Shown one piece after another: positions 11,252 through 22,263 of a stretch of DNA of 26,676 nt. The stretch comes from Klebsormidium nitens (taxonomy: Eukaryota > Streptophyta > Klebsormidiophyceae > Klebsormidiales > Klebsormidiaceae), in contig DF237136.1 of NCBI GenBank assembly GCA_000708835.1, positions 11,233 to 37,908 on the forward strand. The letters are read 5' to 3'. Within the stretch, counting starts at the first letter, position 1. Every line of letters starts with the position of its first letter. Both the position numbers and the translations under genes were made by a program. The notes under the pieces were generated by a model. The model saw only the letters and a list, made by a program, of their open reading frames with translations, made no database searches and was not told the DNA's origin.

Positions 11252-13770
11252 CTAGTCCTTCATCTCGGAAGTATCTTTCCCCTCGGCACCCTCAGTTTCC
11301 GTCTTCGCTTCCGTCTCCATCTTCGCTTCCGCCTCCTGCTTGGGGTCAGGAACGGCGTAGTACTTGTAGTGCAGCTCCCCCACGTCGTCCCCGCTCACCT
11401 TGGTCCACCCGTCCTTGCCCACGTGGTACACTGCACCACCAGCACACCCGCTCAGACACGCACGCTTCGCCGCTGGCAGAACCCAGCTAGCTGTAGCCAT
11501 TAGGTGCTTGAAACAAGGGCGCTTCAACAGAGCGAAACAGAGTGTAACAGGGCGCCGCTACAGCAGAACACCACCTCGACCACTCACCGCTGACGGTGCC
11601 CCCGCTGTAGGCGTCCCGGAAGGTGGCGTGGTAGATGGCGCGCCGCCCCAGCTCCTGCGCATCTTCGCGGCTCATGTTCCACTGGTACCTGAAGCGCACA
11701 TCAGCAGATCAGAAAGATCAGCAGAATAGCAGATTAGCAGATCAGGCAGATTAGCAGATTAGCCCGCGCCACGCCCCCAACCCCGTGCCACAAACGACAG
11801 CAAGCCGACAACTGGGTGTGTCTGTCGCCCGCTGCTTTCAGAGGTTGCAGCGGCAGTGTGCAGGGCGGCCTGGCCGGCCTGGCGGGCTCACCCTGTGTCC
11901 AGAACCCCATACGCATACGTGGACCCCGAGCCCACCGAGAAGCGCTTCCCTCGGACACGTGAACCCTCGCTGTCGACATAGAACAGACCCGGCCCCTGCA
12001 AACGCAGCAGGGTACACCTTCAGGGACAGCCATGTGGATACATCTAGAGCAGCCTGCCCCTGCACACCTGCTAGCGGGAGCGAGGGCGACTGGGACTGAG
12101 AGAGCTCCAGTAAACGCCCCTGAGCGACTTGGAACACGCAGGACTCTCCTCCTCTACCGGGGCTGCTTTCAGCACTCGCCCATATTGTCCCGTGGCCCAA
12201 GGCCATCCAAATGCAGCCGTTGCTCAGGCGACAGTAGGGTGGAGGGGCCAGCGTACCGTCTCATCCCACCCCGCGACCATGGTCCCCTGCACAAGCCCAA
12301 AACCACTGGTGAGACACTGAAGAGGATGTGAAGCCTCACGTGCAGACACATGAAGTGGTGTAATCAGACAGGAAACTCTTCCCAATCACTGGACAGCAGC
12401 GTACCAAAGTGGCGGAGGGCGATGGCTGACCATTGAGAGGCCCATTCCCTTGTAGCCGTATAGCGTGTTGGCCAGCAGCTTGGACGCGCCGGTCACACTG
12501 ATGCGCTTCTTGTTGGCCAGCTCGTGCAGCCGGCACTGCACACCACGCACAGCAGGCGCACGTCAGAAAGAAGCGGTGCCAGGGTCCAAAAAGGGCAGCT
12601 GACGCGGTGCAGCCCCTCATGTGCTGACCACAGTGCGCAAAGGGGCCTGCCCGCACGCCTCTCCCCAGAAGCGCCCTGCTCAACCTGGCTGGATGCAGCA
12701 CGTTCTGCCGGGGGGCATGGCTGCGTACACTGACCTGGATGCCGAGGTCCCGCTGCCAGAACTGACAGTCAGCGGCGCCACCGGCCATGGTCCCCAGCAG
12801 GTACGGGTTGATCTCAATCACCTTCTTGACCGTCTGGGACGCTGCACAACACAACAGCAGGACGGCCATGTCAGAAGAGAGAATCAAGTGCCTTGCCCTT
12901 CTTGACACACTTTTTGACAGCCATCCCCAGATTATCGCAAGTCGCTGCCCTGTTGGCGCAAGGCCCCCTTTTCACAGCATCGCCCATCGAAAGACTCGTG
13001 ACGCCAGTAAATCATAATACTTTGCGAGCAAGAAGAAAACGCCAAGTGTTGGAGATTCACAACCAATCGGCGAAGTGACGTGGATTCGCGACGGATGAAG
13101 TAGTGCTGCTGGATGCGCCGGTGGCAGGCTCACAGATGTAGGGTCCCATGCTGGCGCGCGAGTCCACGGCCACCACCACCCCGTGCTGGTAGATGAAGGC
13201 CAACGTGGTGGTGCCGTGCGCCGGCTTCACCAGGTCCACCGCCGCAGCCTCAAAGCCATCGAGCTGCACGCACGGGCAGGAGCGGGGCGGGGGTGGGTGG
13301 CAGGACAGCAACAGCAAAAGGAGGCAGCCAGCTGCAGGGGATGGGCATAAGAGGCAGCCCAACCATGGACAATTGCACGGCGAATTTATGACAGGCCAAT
13401 GAAGTTGCGCCAGCTCAAATCTTGCAGGTATGCTTGGGGGCACTCCTGCACAGTGCCAACCCGCTCGTGCTCTTCGATCCTGTTTTTGATGACCCTAAGT
13501 GGACTCCCTGTAGGTTCGAAACGTCGATGACATCGCTGTATCAAATTCAGCGATGCAACCAGAGTGATCAACACGAGGAGGATGCACAGCGAGCCCAGCC
13601 ATGCCAACCGACGGAGACGGTCACTATCAACCATGTTTGGCTGCAATTATGCTTACGTCTTTCACAGCTGGGAGCTCAAACCCCGGAAGTCCCAGCAGGG
13701 TCCCAGCCCCCGCCTCTGGAACCTGTCGCCTCAGCGAGGGGGGATCCAAGCAGCGCATGTCCAGCAGCAT
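11252..13770 (-). CDS. PBE1: 20S proteasome subunit beta type-5 (chymotrypsin-like)
   Basis: Catalytic subunit that cuts after hydrophobic residues. Eight exons on the minus strand: 13657-13770, 13134-13263, 12735-12841, 12431-12535, 12257-12286, 11892-11995, 11588-11688, 11252-11430. All phases join: 870 nt, 289 aa (Arabidopsis PBE1: 274). The ATG at 13770 has a strong context (GCCACCATG). Exon 1 encodes a propeptide ending FELPAVKD, which splices in phase to [17 protein letters not shown]. Cleavage after G55 would expose the catalytic Thr1 (T56, codon 13210-13212) in TTTLAF. In mature numbering, Asp17 in AVDSRAS, Lys33 in QTVKKV and Met45 in [10 protein letters not shown] (the S1 pocket residue of beta-5) are all present. 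The body continues with [28 protein letters not shown] and [15 protein letters not shown]. The C-terminus adds a tail of about 30 residues rich in E, K and T. Exon 5 is only 30 nt. Confidence 0.95.
11701..11762. repeat. AGCAGATT-type microsatellite in a beta-5 intron
   Basis: Imperfect tandem copies of AGCAGATT/AGCAGATC with one-base variants fill this stretch, inside the intron between exons 6 and 7 of the proteasome gene. It is probably replication-slippage sequence without function. Confidence 0.75.
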
Positions 13771-13923
13771 GGTGGCCACCAGATGCCTTGTCCTGCAATA
13801 ACGACCAGAAGCCCAAGGTCCGGGTGAACGAGCTTTGATACAACTATCCGGAGCAAGAATAGCGTCTTGGAAGCAATCCTGGCCTGCAATCAGTTGAACA
13901 CGTACAGCCTCAGCAGGCTCAAG

Positions 13924-13971
13924 AGGCCTTGATTCTGAAAGGCCTTGATTCTGAAAGGCCTTGATTCTGAA
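13924..13971. repeat. Tandem repeat, 3 x 16 bp
   Basis: The unit AGGCCTTGATTCTGAA is repeated exactly three times at 13924, 13940 and 13956. The array ends one base before the left inverted repeat of the adjacent element. It lies about 150 bp upstream of the proteasome beta-5 start codon. Confidence 0.95.
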
Positions 13972-13972
13972 C

Positions 13973-14498
13973 CTGGTACCCCCCCATATTTATTTTGAGG
14001 GGGGGGGCACGGGGCCCGATTGGTGACCCAGGGTGAGGGGGAGAGGGCCGGCCGGCATTCTAAAACCTTCCGGGCCCCCATGGGGGGGTGGCTTGACGCC
14101 TTCGCGCGCCGCGAGGGTCTTATGTACCACTTTCACCAACACACACATCCCTGATTTTATGATGAAATTTATCCTTCAAATCGAGCATCAAAAGAGTCAA
14201 ACTGGCGATTGCAAAAATTGAAGAGCTGCCCTGCGGGATATTACCAAAAAGTGTTGTACGTATAAGGAAGTGAACAAAAAGTGAGGGATATACGAGCATA
14301 GGCCAAAATTATGCAGTGAAAAAGGAGTACGTGAAAAACTTGGAAAATCCTATGGCTATTCGATCCATGTGCCCGATCTCGAGCCTATATGCAGCAGGGC
14401 CAGGGGGAAGGGGGGGGGGGCTTGGGGCCCCGGCGCAGCTGAGGCCCCCTACCTGGGGTCTTGGCAAGGGACCCCTTTCGAATATGGGGGGATACCAG
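13973..14498. mobile_element. MITE-like element with 18-bp terminal inverted repeats
   Basis: The left end CTGGTACCCCCCCATATT (13973-13990) and the reverse complement of the right end (14481-14498) match at 17 of 18 positions. Both ends are followed inward by long G or C runs (about 13998-14007, 14401-14421), while the centre (about 14120-14380) is AT-rich. No coding capacity was seen, so a non-autonomous DNA element is the likely reading. A clear target-site duplication is not visible, which leaves open a fold-back structure of other origin. The interior has a TTGTACGTA at 14254-14262. Confidence 0.55.
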
Positions 14499-14715
14499 TT
14501 ACAAATTGACGGTACCCTCATGGAAGACAGGAGCTCGACCTTTTATATATTGCTAATTATCTTGGAGCGCGCCAGGTACCACCATGGCAGCACGCCCAGG
14601 CATCCGCTGGATGGTGGTGGGGGACAGATGTGCTCTCAATGGCTCCATTCTGCAGTTAATGGATGGAAAGGCATCCTGATAATTCTGGCACCGGTGTCCA
14701 AGAAGCAACAGCAAC

Positions 14716-17700
14716 ATGTTTCCAGTCTTGAAAGCGCAATTTGAAAAGGCGGTGCCGAAGCAGTCGGCTGAGGTGGATACAGTGCACTATACTGAGCATG
14801 TAACGTTCTCATTCAGTGCAAGGTTGCCGCGTGCAAAACTGCACTCAAGAAACAGGTGAGTGAAAAGCCTCAGGATGGGAACATTCTGTCACTGCTTGGG
14901 GTCTGCTACAGCTGATCGGCTACACAATTGAAAGAGTCAATGCAGTGGGAAAATTTCTCTGGCATCCCCATCGATGGTGAGGGCGTCTCAGAGTCTGCCT
15001 CAAATCATACAGTAGGCTTCGAAATCCTCAATCTCGGCCCTTACTATTGACCTTGTGGACAATTTGGCAAGGGTAGTGGCACAGCATTGCCTTTCTCTCC
15101 TCCTGATGGGGTAGCGAGGGTGCATTTGAGGTCTTTGCAGCTCTGACCTGAGTGCGGACGGTACGCGAGACACTTTCTCTGTCATGTACAGGCGAGCAAG
15201 GAGAGTGTTTAAGAACCTGTCAGCATCCAATCCCCAAAGAGAGTGTGAACTGGATGTAAGCCAGCCCTTTACTTGGTTGCACTGCTGAAACTATCTGGCT
15301 TATGACGTGCTGACGGCCTTTTCTTCATTGGAATCACAGACAGTGGTAAAGTGATGTGCAGCATAGTGCGTCATTTGAGCTTGTGCTGTGTTGTGCGGTC
15401 CTTTGCAGAGTCCTGCCTTTGAGTGGGTGGACTACAGCGCTCCTTCAGTGTGCCTCGAGGAAGAGGAGGATGGGGCCTGCCTCCGGGAAGAGCCCGCCCC
15501 CTGTTCTGAGGACCCCAGTGCGCTGGTGTGCTCCATTGACACCCGCCAGCTGCCACAGAAGAGGTGGGTGCACTCTGGGCTGTGTTGCCTTAGCAGTTAA
15601 GGCCTTCAAGCTAAGCCCCTTGAGAAGTAGCTAGCTGAGGAGCTAGCGGGGGATTGGACGTGTCTCGCTTGTTTCACACGAAGTACCACTCATGACAGTT
15701 TGGAGCACAATACACATACAGTTGATCTGTAGACTGGGAGTGGCGGTTTCACTGCAGCCTTGGCCTTGCAGGAAGCGGCGTCCTTGGGTGTCTCTCGTCA
15801 TTGACGACATGGGGGTGGATACCTGGGCCTCTGAGAGGGCCGTCCGCCTGCGCCCCGCTGTCACGCTGTCGTACCTGCCTTATGGGCCCCAAGTACGGCA
15901 GCAGGTGGGCAAGCCTGCCGCGGCAGCCATGCAAGACCAACAGATTGCCGCTGATATTGTTGTCAACACTTGGCACCTCCTGCGATGCCCTCGTTGAGGA
16001 ATGCCACATTGAAGACCTGTCCAATCGCTCAACGGCGGAGCTGAGCTGTGGTGTTGCAGGCTCGGGCAGCGGCGGCAGCGGGGCACGAGTTGATGGTGCA
16101 CCTGCCGATGGAGCCGTTCAACAAGGCGGCAGACGCGGGGCCCAACGCGCTGCACTCCAGCATGGCGCCGCACCAGCTCAAGGAGCACCTGCACTGGGCG
16201 CTCTCGCAGTTTGACGGTAAGAACTAGCCCGATGCTGAAGGGCAACGTTGTCACAGCAAGCTGCACCGCACTTGCATTGAGAATTGAAAATGCCCTGCCC
16301 AGCTTCGTCTGGCTTTGGAACTTTCTGACGAGTCCGCTTCTAATCCATCATCTGTGATATTGCAGGTTATGTTGGGTTGAACAATCACATGGGGAGCCTG
16401 TTTACCAGCAGGTCCCCGGGGGGTATGACGGTGGTGCTGGAAGAACTGCAGAAACGAGGTGGGGCCCCTTACACCACTGTCCATCACAGCATCGCCAGAA
16501 CTTGTTAGTGCTGTTTTTGGTAATAGAGTCATCGAGTTCACTACTCCTGCCAGGTTCTGTGGACTTGGGCCACTCACTGTGCCCGTCAGGCGCTGTCATC
16601 TCGGGCTTCGCTGACGTCTGTCTTCCTGCGCAGAGCTGTTCTTTCTGGACTCTCTGACCGCCACAGACAGTTTGGGCCAGGAGCTGGCAGCCCACCTGGG
16701 GACCACATTCGGTGCACGCGATGTGAGGCTGCGCTGGCCGGCCTCCATAAACATGCCTGCTCTTCTGTTGCCTGATCTCTCCAATGCTTGTCTTTTGCCA
16801 ACGAACTGCCCTCTCCCCTTCTTGTCAGCTGCACTCTCCTATCCCCAGGGAGCTCGCAGGCCTGGCCCTGGCTGTCCATGCACTCGTTACCCACGTCCTG
16901 TCCTTGACTGGGTTGCGTGCAGGTGTTCCTGGACTCACAGCGCGGGGCAGTCTCTGCGGTGGGGGAGCGGCTGCAGGAGGTGGAGCAGCTGGCCCACAAG
17001 AATGGGCATGCCATTGGTAGGCGCACATGCCTGCAGTCGACCTTTTGACGGGCCTCACTCTGAGGAGGTTGAGAGCCATCGTGTCGAAAGATTCCTGCAG
17101 ATGCACAGCAAAACTCTGGTCCTGGCCTGACCGTTGACATGTGCACTTCTGCGTGCAGCCATCGGGCACCCATACGATGAAACGCTGGAGGCCCTTGAGA
17201 AGTGGCTGCCCCTGCTGCACAGCAAGGGCCTTGTCCTGGTGAGCCACGGCCGTTGCACCTCCGGCACTGTCACCATTGCAGATGCAACCAGCACGGCCGA
17301 GAGAGTTCAGCCGCACCTGAAGTCGCACCTAGTCTCCAGCAGGTGGACGATGCGGCCTTGTCGCATCTGAGACTTGTCTTGACAGGGGGTGCTCTGGCGT
17401 GGGTGCAGATGCCCCTCAAGAAGGCTCTCCTTCGGGAACGCAAGGAGCGGGAACGAGCTGCAGGCGAGGCGGTGCTGGCCTTCACGCGAGCTAAGCAGGT
17501 GCAGAGTGTGGATAACACCTGGTCGTGTCCAACTTTTCCTTTCTACGACGACTCTTCTGCACGAACAGTGCTTTCCAGAAATTGAGTCTCAGAGTGGCCA
17601 TAACATGACGACGCCGAGCCCTCCAGCAAGCTGTTTGAAGATGCCCGCTTCCCACTGACGTTGCGTTCCTGTTGGCTGACTTCATTGTGTGCTTTGTAGC

Positions 17701-20309
17701 TGCGGGCCATTCAAGCGCAGCGCGACCGGGCCTGGCAGGAGCGCCAGGCGAAGCTGGTGGCGGCAGAGCTGGAGCAGGCCTTTGGGGACGGCACGGTGCT
17801 GGCGTGGCAGGGCCTGCAGGATGCGGGCGTGGAGAAGGCGCTGCGCGCCGCGCTGGCGAGGCAGCGGCCGCCATCCGGCAGCCTCAAGGCGAGCCTGCAA
17901 CGGCTGCTGGCAGCACCGTTCTGGGGAGGCAAAACGGAGGAGCCGCAGGTGGAGAAGGCCGCGGCGCGGCTGCTGCGCAGGCGGGGACACCCACAGCAGC
18001 GGCCGGACCTGTTGGCCACGCGGGCAGGGGGCCTGCACGCCCACGCCTTACTGCACCCGAAGCTGCCCGACATGGTGCGCCGGGGCCGAGGCAGGGCCAG
18101 AGGTGGGAGGGGTCTTGTGGACAACAGTCTGCCGATGCTGGCTGTGAGGGACGACGTGAAGGCCGTTCAGCAGGAGGGTGCCCGTTGCGAGGAAGCAGGG
18201 CCAGGAGGGGATGTAGAAAGGATGGCAGGCAGCAAGGGCCCCCCACGTCTGGTCGGCAAGAGACGCAGAGGCAGGCAAGACAGGGTTCCTCGGGCGGAGG
18301 TGGGCCAGCCATGCCGGCAGCAACGGCAAGCAGGCGACGAGGCGCACCTTGGAGGCGCTTCACAGGAGGGCAGTGGCGCCACGGCGGAGTGGGCTCCCCT
18401 GTCAGGACACCCGCTCAGCTGGACGACGGGGGAGGACAGCAACGAGGCCGCAGCGGACCTGCGACGGGGCGTGCTGGTGGCAGCGGCGCTGCAGCAAAGC
18501 CGGGGACGGCTAAATGCGCCAGGAGGACGGACAGGCCCAGGTGGGAGCGGGTGGCGGGGTGGGGCGAGAGCTGTGAGAGCTGGAGGGGGCGAGAAGGACC
18601 CCGCGGCAGCCCAGCAGCGGGGCGGGGAGGCCAACGAGGGCGCCATGCAGCGCTGGCTGGCGCAGCTGGGTGGGGGCAAGCTGTCCGCCGGCAGCAGCCC
18701 CAGGAGCGTCATCGTCCCTGAGGCACTTGAGGAGCCAGCCGACGCCTCCAGCCCCGAGCACTCGGCCCCCGGAAGTCGTACGCCGTCTCTCTCGTCCAGT
18801 GAAGTGTCCACTTGCGGGACAGGCCCGGCTGTGCTGGAGGGATGGTCGTCCCCGGCGCGCAGCAGCAGCTCCAGTGACGATGTGCCGAGCAGTCTGTCGG
18901 AGGCCAGCTCAGGCGAGGAGGCAGGCCCCGCAGGCGGCGCAGCGTGGAGAGCAGCGCTGCAGTCGGCCTCCACAGTGGCAGCCGCACTGGCGGTGGCCAT
19001 GCACCTGGCGGCACACGCCCGCCGGAAGACTGAGGAGGCAGCGCAGGCAAACCCGCCCAGGCTGGCTGGCCCCTCAGGCTTCACTGCTGCGATCGGAGGA
19101 CCCGAACAGTCGCTTGGGCCAGAAATGTCGGCGAATGGTGTGTCGCCCAAGAAGGCGACCCGGTGCAGTTTCAGCAGGCTGGAGATGCGGCCTGCGGCGG
19201 AGCTGTCCGTTAAAGCGGCGGCACCCGCCAGCTCTGCAGCCCGCCCAGCTGCGCAGGCAGGAGTCCGGGCCGCAGCTGGCAAGGAGGAGGTGCTGCCCTC
19301 TACGGCTTCTGGTGCGGATGCGGATGGTGCGGCGGGCAGCCTGGCGCGCCCTGCCTGCCACGCCCTGGCCGCCCTGGAGAAGCCCACACAGGACCGCCCG
19401 CCTCTGGCCCTCACCCCAGCTGAGGCGAGCGGTGAGGAACTGCCAACACAACCACAGACGGGCGGGCACGAGGCCCGGCCCGCGTGCCAGCCAGCAGCCA
19501 GCCCCGAGGGCAACCCAGCAGACGGTATCGGGGCGCCCGCGGTGCTGCAGCAGACGGACCACGCTGGCCGTGAGCTGCGGCGGGCCGGTCTGGTCGCACC
19601 AGGCGTCCCGGGCCAGCGACGAGCACGAGCCGTTACCTCCGAGGAAGGGGGACGCGCCTCCCAGGGGCCGGCCGTGCTGGTGGCCCTCAGGCAGCAGGGA
19701 GAGGCCGAGCAGGGGGCGGCCCAGCCGGTGTGCTCCCTCCCAGGTGCGGTAGATGTGGCAGGGGCGCCAGGAGCTGCGAGCGGAGCAGCTGGGGCTGAGG
19801 AGGCGCAGCTGGAGGAGCCAGGGTCGCCTACGGCCAGCGGCAGCTTGAGTGCGGAGCCGGAGTGGTGTGACGCCGAGGCGGAGCCCGTGTCGCCCGCGAG
19901 CACCCCTTCGTCTTGTGCAGCCAGCGGGGTGCAGGGGTCCGTTGCGTGTCAGCTGGCAGCTGGTGGACGCGTGCAATATGAGTACACCTCCACTGGGGAC
20001 GGGCCAGCGGATGCTGTGCATGCGCCCTTAGGGAGCACGGCAGTGGGTACAATCAGCGAGTTGAGCAAAGCGATGGGGCGCTGTAGCGGAGAGGGGGCCC
20101 GCTCAACGGCTAGCAAAGCAGGCGCAGGCGTGCAGGGAAACATAGAGGCGGAGCAGAGCAAGAAGTTCGGCTGGTGGCGCTGGACGGTCGGGTGTGTCCT
20201 GGGAGGCTTCGAGGACGCAGGGACGAGAGAGAGCGGGGACCGCATGCGGCCAGCAGCTCTACACGGGAAAAGACGCGTTGTACCCCTCGACGTGGACGAT
20301 CCGCAGTAA
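14716..20309 (+). CDS. YibQ-like divergent polysaccharide deacetylase with ~870-aa C-terminal extension
   Basis: Firm exons: 15409-15563, 15772-15904, 16060-16216, 16366-16458, 16634-16722, 16923-17016, 17159-17238, 17409-17498, 17700-20309. Likely 5' exons, phase-consistent but without homology support: 14716-14772, 14817-14855, 14912-14976, 15141-15255. All join to 1258 aa. Residues about 148-360 form a Polysacc_deac_2 (YibQ) domain: WVSLVIDDMG, GHELMVHLPMEP, GLNNHMGSLFTS, FFLDSLTATDS, GHAIAIGHPYDETLEAL. These carry the metal-site and catalytic positions expected of the NodB-like fold (IDD, HLPMEP, NNHMG, HP). The last exon adds a charged helix (RDRAWQERQAKLVAAELEQ), then a long A/G/P/R/E-rich, probably disordered tail. 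A hydrophobic stretch sits at about residues 807-829 (18951-19020), and KKFGWWRWTVGCVLGGF at 20160-20210 is near the end. Bacterial members are short envelope proteins of unclear substrate; substrate and location here are unknown. The tail frame was chosen because it continues the exon phase. Confidence 0.8.
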
Positions 20310-22263
20310 AGAATTACTCACTTCGACTGCTAGCCTAGGCGTGTTGTTTATTTAGTGTTTCGAGTTGCTCTACTTGTTGCAGGCTCGTCTCCTAGCCTCC
20401 TCACACAAAGTTAAGAGACGTGCAATCCTTGATACAACTGCAGATCAGGGAACTCAGCGGAGTAGGTAGTCACCCGCCTGTTTGCATCAGTGGCGCATGG
20501 GTGACTGTAAAGTTAGAGGGTTGCCGCTTTGACAGACGGTAGCTTCAAACCGGTTCCGCAACGCAGCAACAGTTCAGGCCCAGTCAAGCGTTGGCACATT
20601 GCTAAGCTGTTCTTACAGAACTAGAATGTCTGAGGGGCTCAATATGAATTGAAGACGGGACTGTTGTTACCTAAGCACACCTGCATTTGGTTCTCAGCCT
20701 TAATCTTGAAAATGGTGCATGTACATGTAAATGGTACATTACATCAGCAGTCGTAGTAGTCGATCCGGAAGCAATGATCCTTGCACGGCGGCTGCAAGCC
20801 CTTATTCTGATCAAACGTACCTTATGTCAATATCCAGGCATGTGCAACGTAACTGCTTGCCCAACAGTCTCACCTGTATGTGAGCACTCGATTGCCAGCG
20901 CTGACCGTGTATACTCCGTATACTATGATATCTCTAAAATTAAGTCGGACATGGTTTTAAGAAATCGCAAGCCCATGAGCCATTGACTCGAGTTTTCACA
21001 GGTATACGTGGCCGGCTATATACAACGCAATGATCACGGTCACTCGCGATATATTTTATCCTCCAGTATGATTCCATACAAGGCGGCATGCACATAAAAC
21101 CCTGCAGCCTCTTAGAGATCGATCGCAGCACTGTGATGCCATCAGCTAGATTTCTGACTTCACTGCTTCATTAGGTTATAGATCGACGCAGAACTCGATT
21201 GTGTCGGGTCACCTGCCGCGCTGAGGTGGAGCTTCAAAACGTGGACGGTACCATGGCCCTACGTACAAAACATGGTTGAAACAAATTGCACACTTGTCTA
21301 ATACAGACTTACGGACTTCTCGAGACTCAAATTATACTCGGCCGCGTTGATTACAAAAGCTTCCTGCCTCTTGCAATTCGATCATTGCGCAGCCGCACCT
21401 CAGGCTCGCAGGCTGTGCACGGCCAGAGTCACCCCTGGTTGACACATCTGGGAGCTTACGTTCTCGTGCACCAATGACTGTTTGCAATTACAATCACTGC
21501 TGCGATCGCAACCGCGATGGGTCAATCAAACCGCAGAACCAGCTTATAGTCACCTTCATATGCTCTCAGATTGCGGAGTCCTAGAAGTTGTGCGGTATCT
21601 TTTGGTGAAATATCTTCTCACAATCAGGATACGTGCATCAGCTTTCCAGCCATGCATGGAGGAAGGAAGGGAGGACCTCCTCAGGTGCGAATAGTCGTGT
21701 CAATAGTGGAAAGACTGTCGAAGTGGAGAGTTCTCGAGCAGCCGGTGCGTAATACGGTCTTCAAGAGATCCTCTCAAAAGCGTACGCGACTGACTCGCTC
21801 AAGAGGAGAGTCCGCTGGGACTAAACCTCTTTTTATGTTACGGTTTGGTTTTGTGTTCAGTTGAGACCTTTGTTGTGCTGGAAAGGGTTCCTTTTGGGCT
21901 TGCTTAACCTAGTCTCAGTCCTCTTTCCAGAAAGCAAGTTTGTCATGTGTTCTCAGCCTCCTAGCTCTGCACCGGCGCCTGCGCCTCCATCAGGCTTCAA
22001 CGGTACAGAAATTCCTCTCACGTGCTTGACGTCGTCCCGAATCGGCGACCCTTTCCGTGTAGCCGTCGGCATATGGGATGTGTGGAGCTCGGCGGTCGCT
22101 TACGTGAGAGCCGCAAGCTGTCGGCGGATTGGCGAGATCTCTGCAGCGGCCACGACACCTGAAAGCTGATCAGGACGTTTCGGCAAAGCCTGCCGCCGGC
22201 CAGCACCACGGCTTGAGAACTAGTTGCACGCTGGAAGCAATCTCTGCGAGCCGCACCAAATTT
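20310..22263. other. Convergent intergenic region
   Basis: No gene was recognised between the YibQ-like gene and the ARL2-binding protein gene. An open frame at about 21940-22169 encodes a proline/alanine-rich start and nothing family-like. A single SBP-type match (TACGTACAA) lies at 21260-21268, next to a GGTACC at 21247. The outer parts are probably the 3' untranslated regions. Confidence 0.5.
20506..20510 (+). other. TGTAA polyadenylation-type signal of YibQ-like gene
   Basis: TGTAA occurs 197 nt after the stop codon at 20309, the chlorophyte-type polyadenylation pentamer. It fits a transcript ending near 20530. Confidence 0.4.

Larger units (their letters stand above)
13771..14715. promoter_or_regulatory. 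Divergent intergenic region beta-5 / YibQ-like gene
   Basis: The beta-5 ATG (13770, minus) and the proposed ATG of the deacetylase-like gene (14716, plus) face away from each other. The 945 bp between them must carry both promoters. More than half is a TIR-bounded element (13973-14498) preceded by a triple 16-bp repeat. No core promoter element was recognised. Confidence 0.5.

Noticed and set aside
12336-12908. Minus-strand open frame of 190 codons containing proteasome-like sequence
   Set aside because: It is a read-through of beta-5 exons and their intron; the spliced model uses only 12735-12841 and 12431-12535, in another frame for part of it.
13505-13530. GGTTCGAAAC, like the B box of a tRNA gene
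   Set aside because: No matching A box, acceptor stem or anticodon arm could be found around it.
13386-13646. Minus-strand open frame with a hydrophobic, membrane-like segment
   Set aside because: It lies in intron 1 of the beta-5 gene; exons 13657-13770 and 13134-13263 join in phase without it.
13924-13971. Possible CRISPR-like array
   Set aside because: The three 16-bp units are directly adjacent with no spacers, and the window is eukaryotic.
18167-19903. Minus-strand open frame of 578 codons
   Set aside because: It lies antisense to the GC-rich last exon of the YibQ-like gene, has no family signature, and is a usual by-product of G/C-biased third positions.
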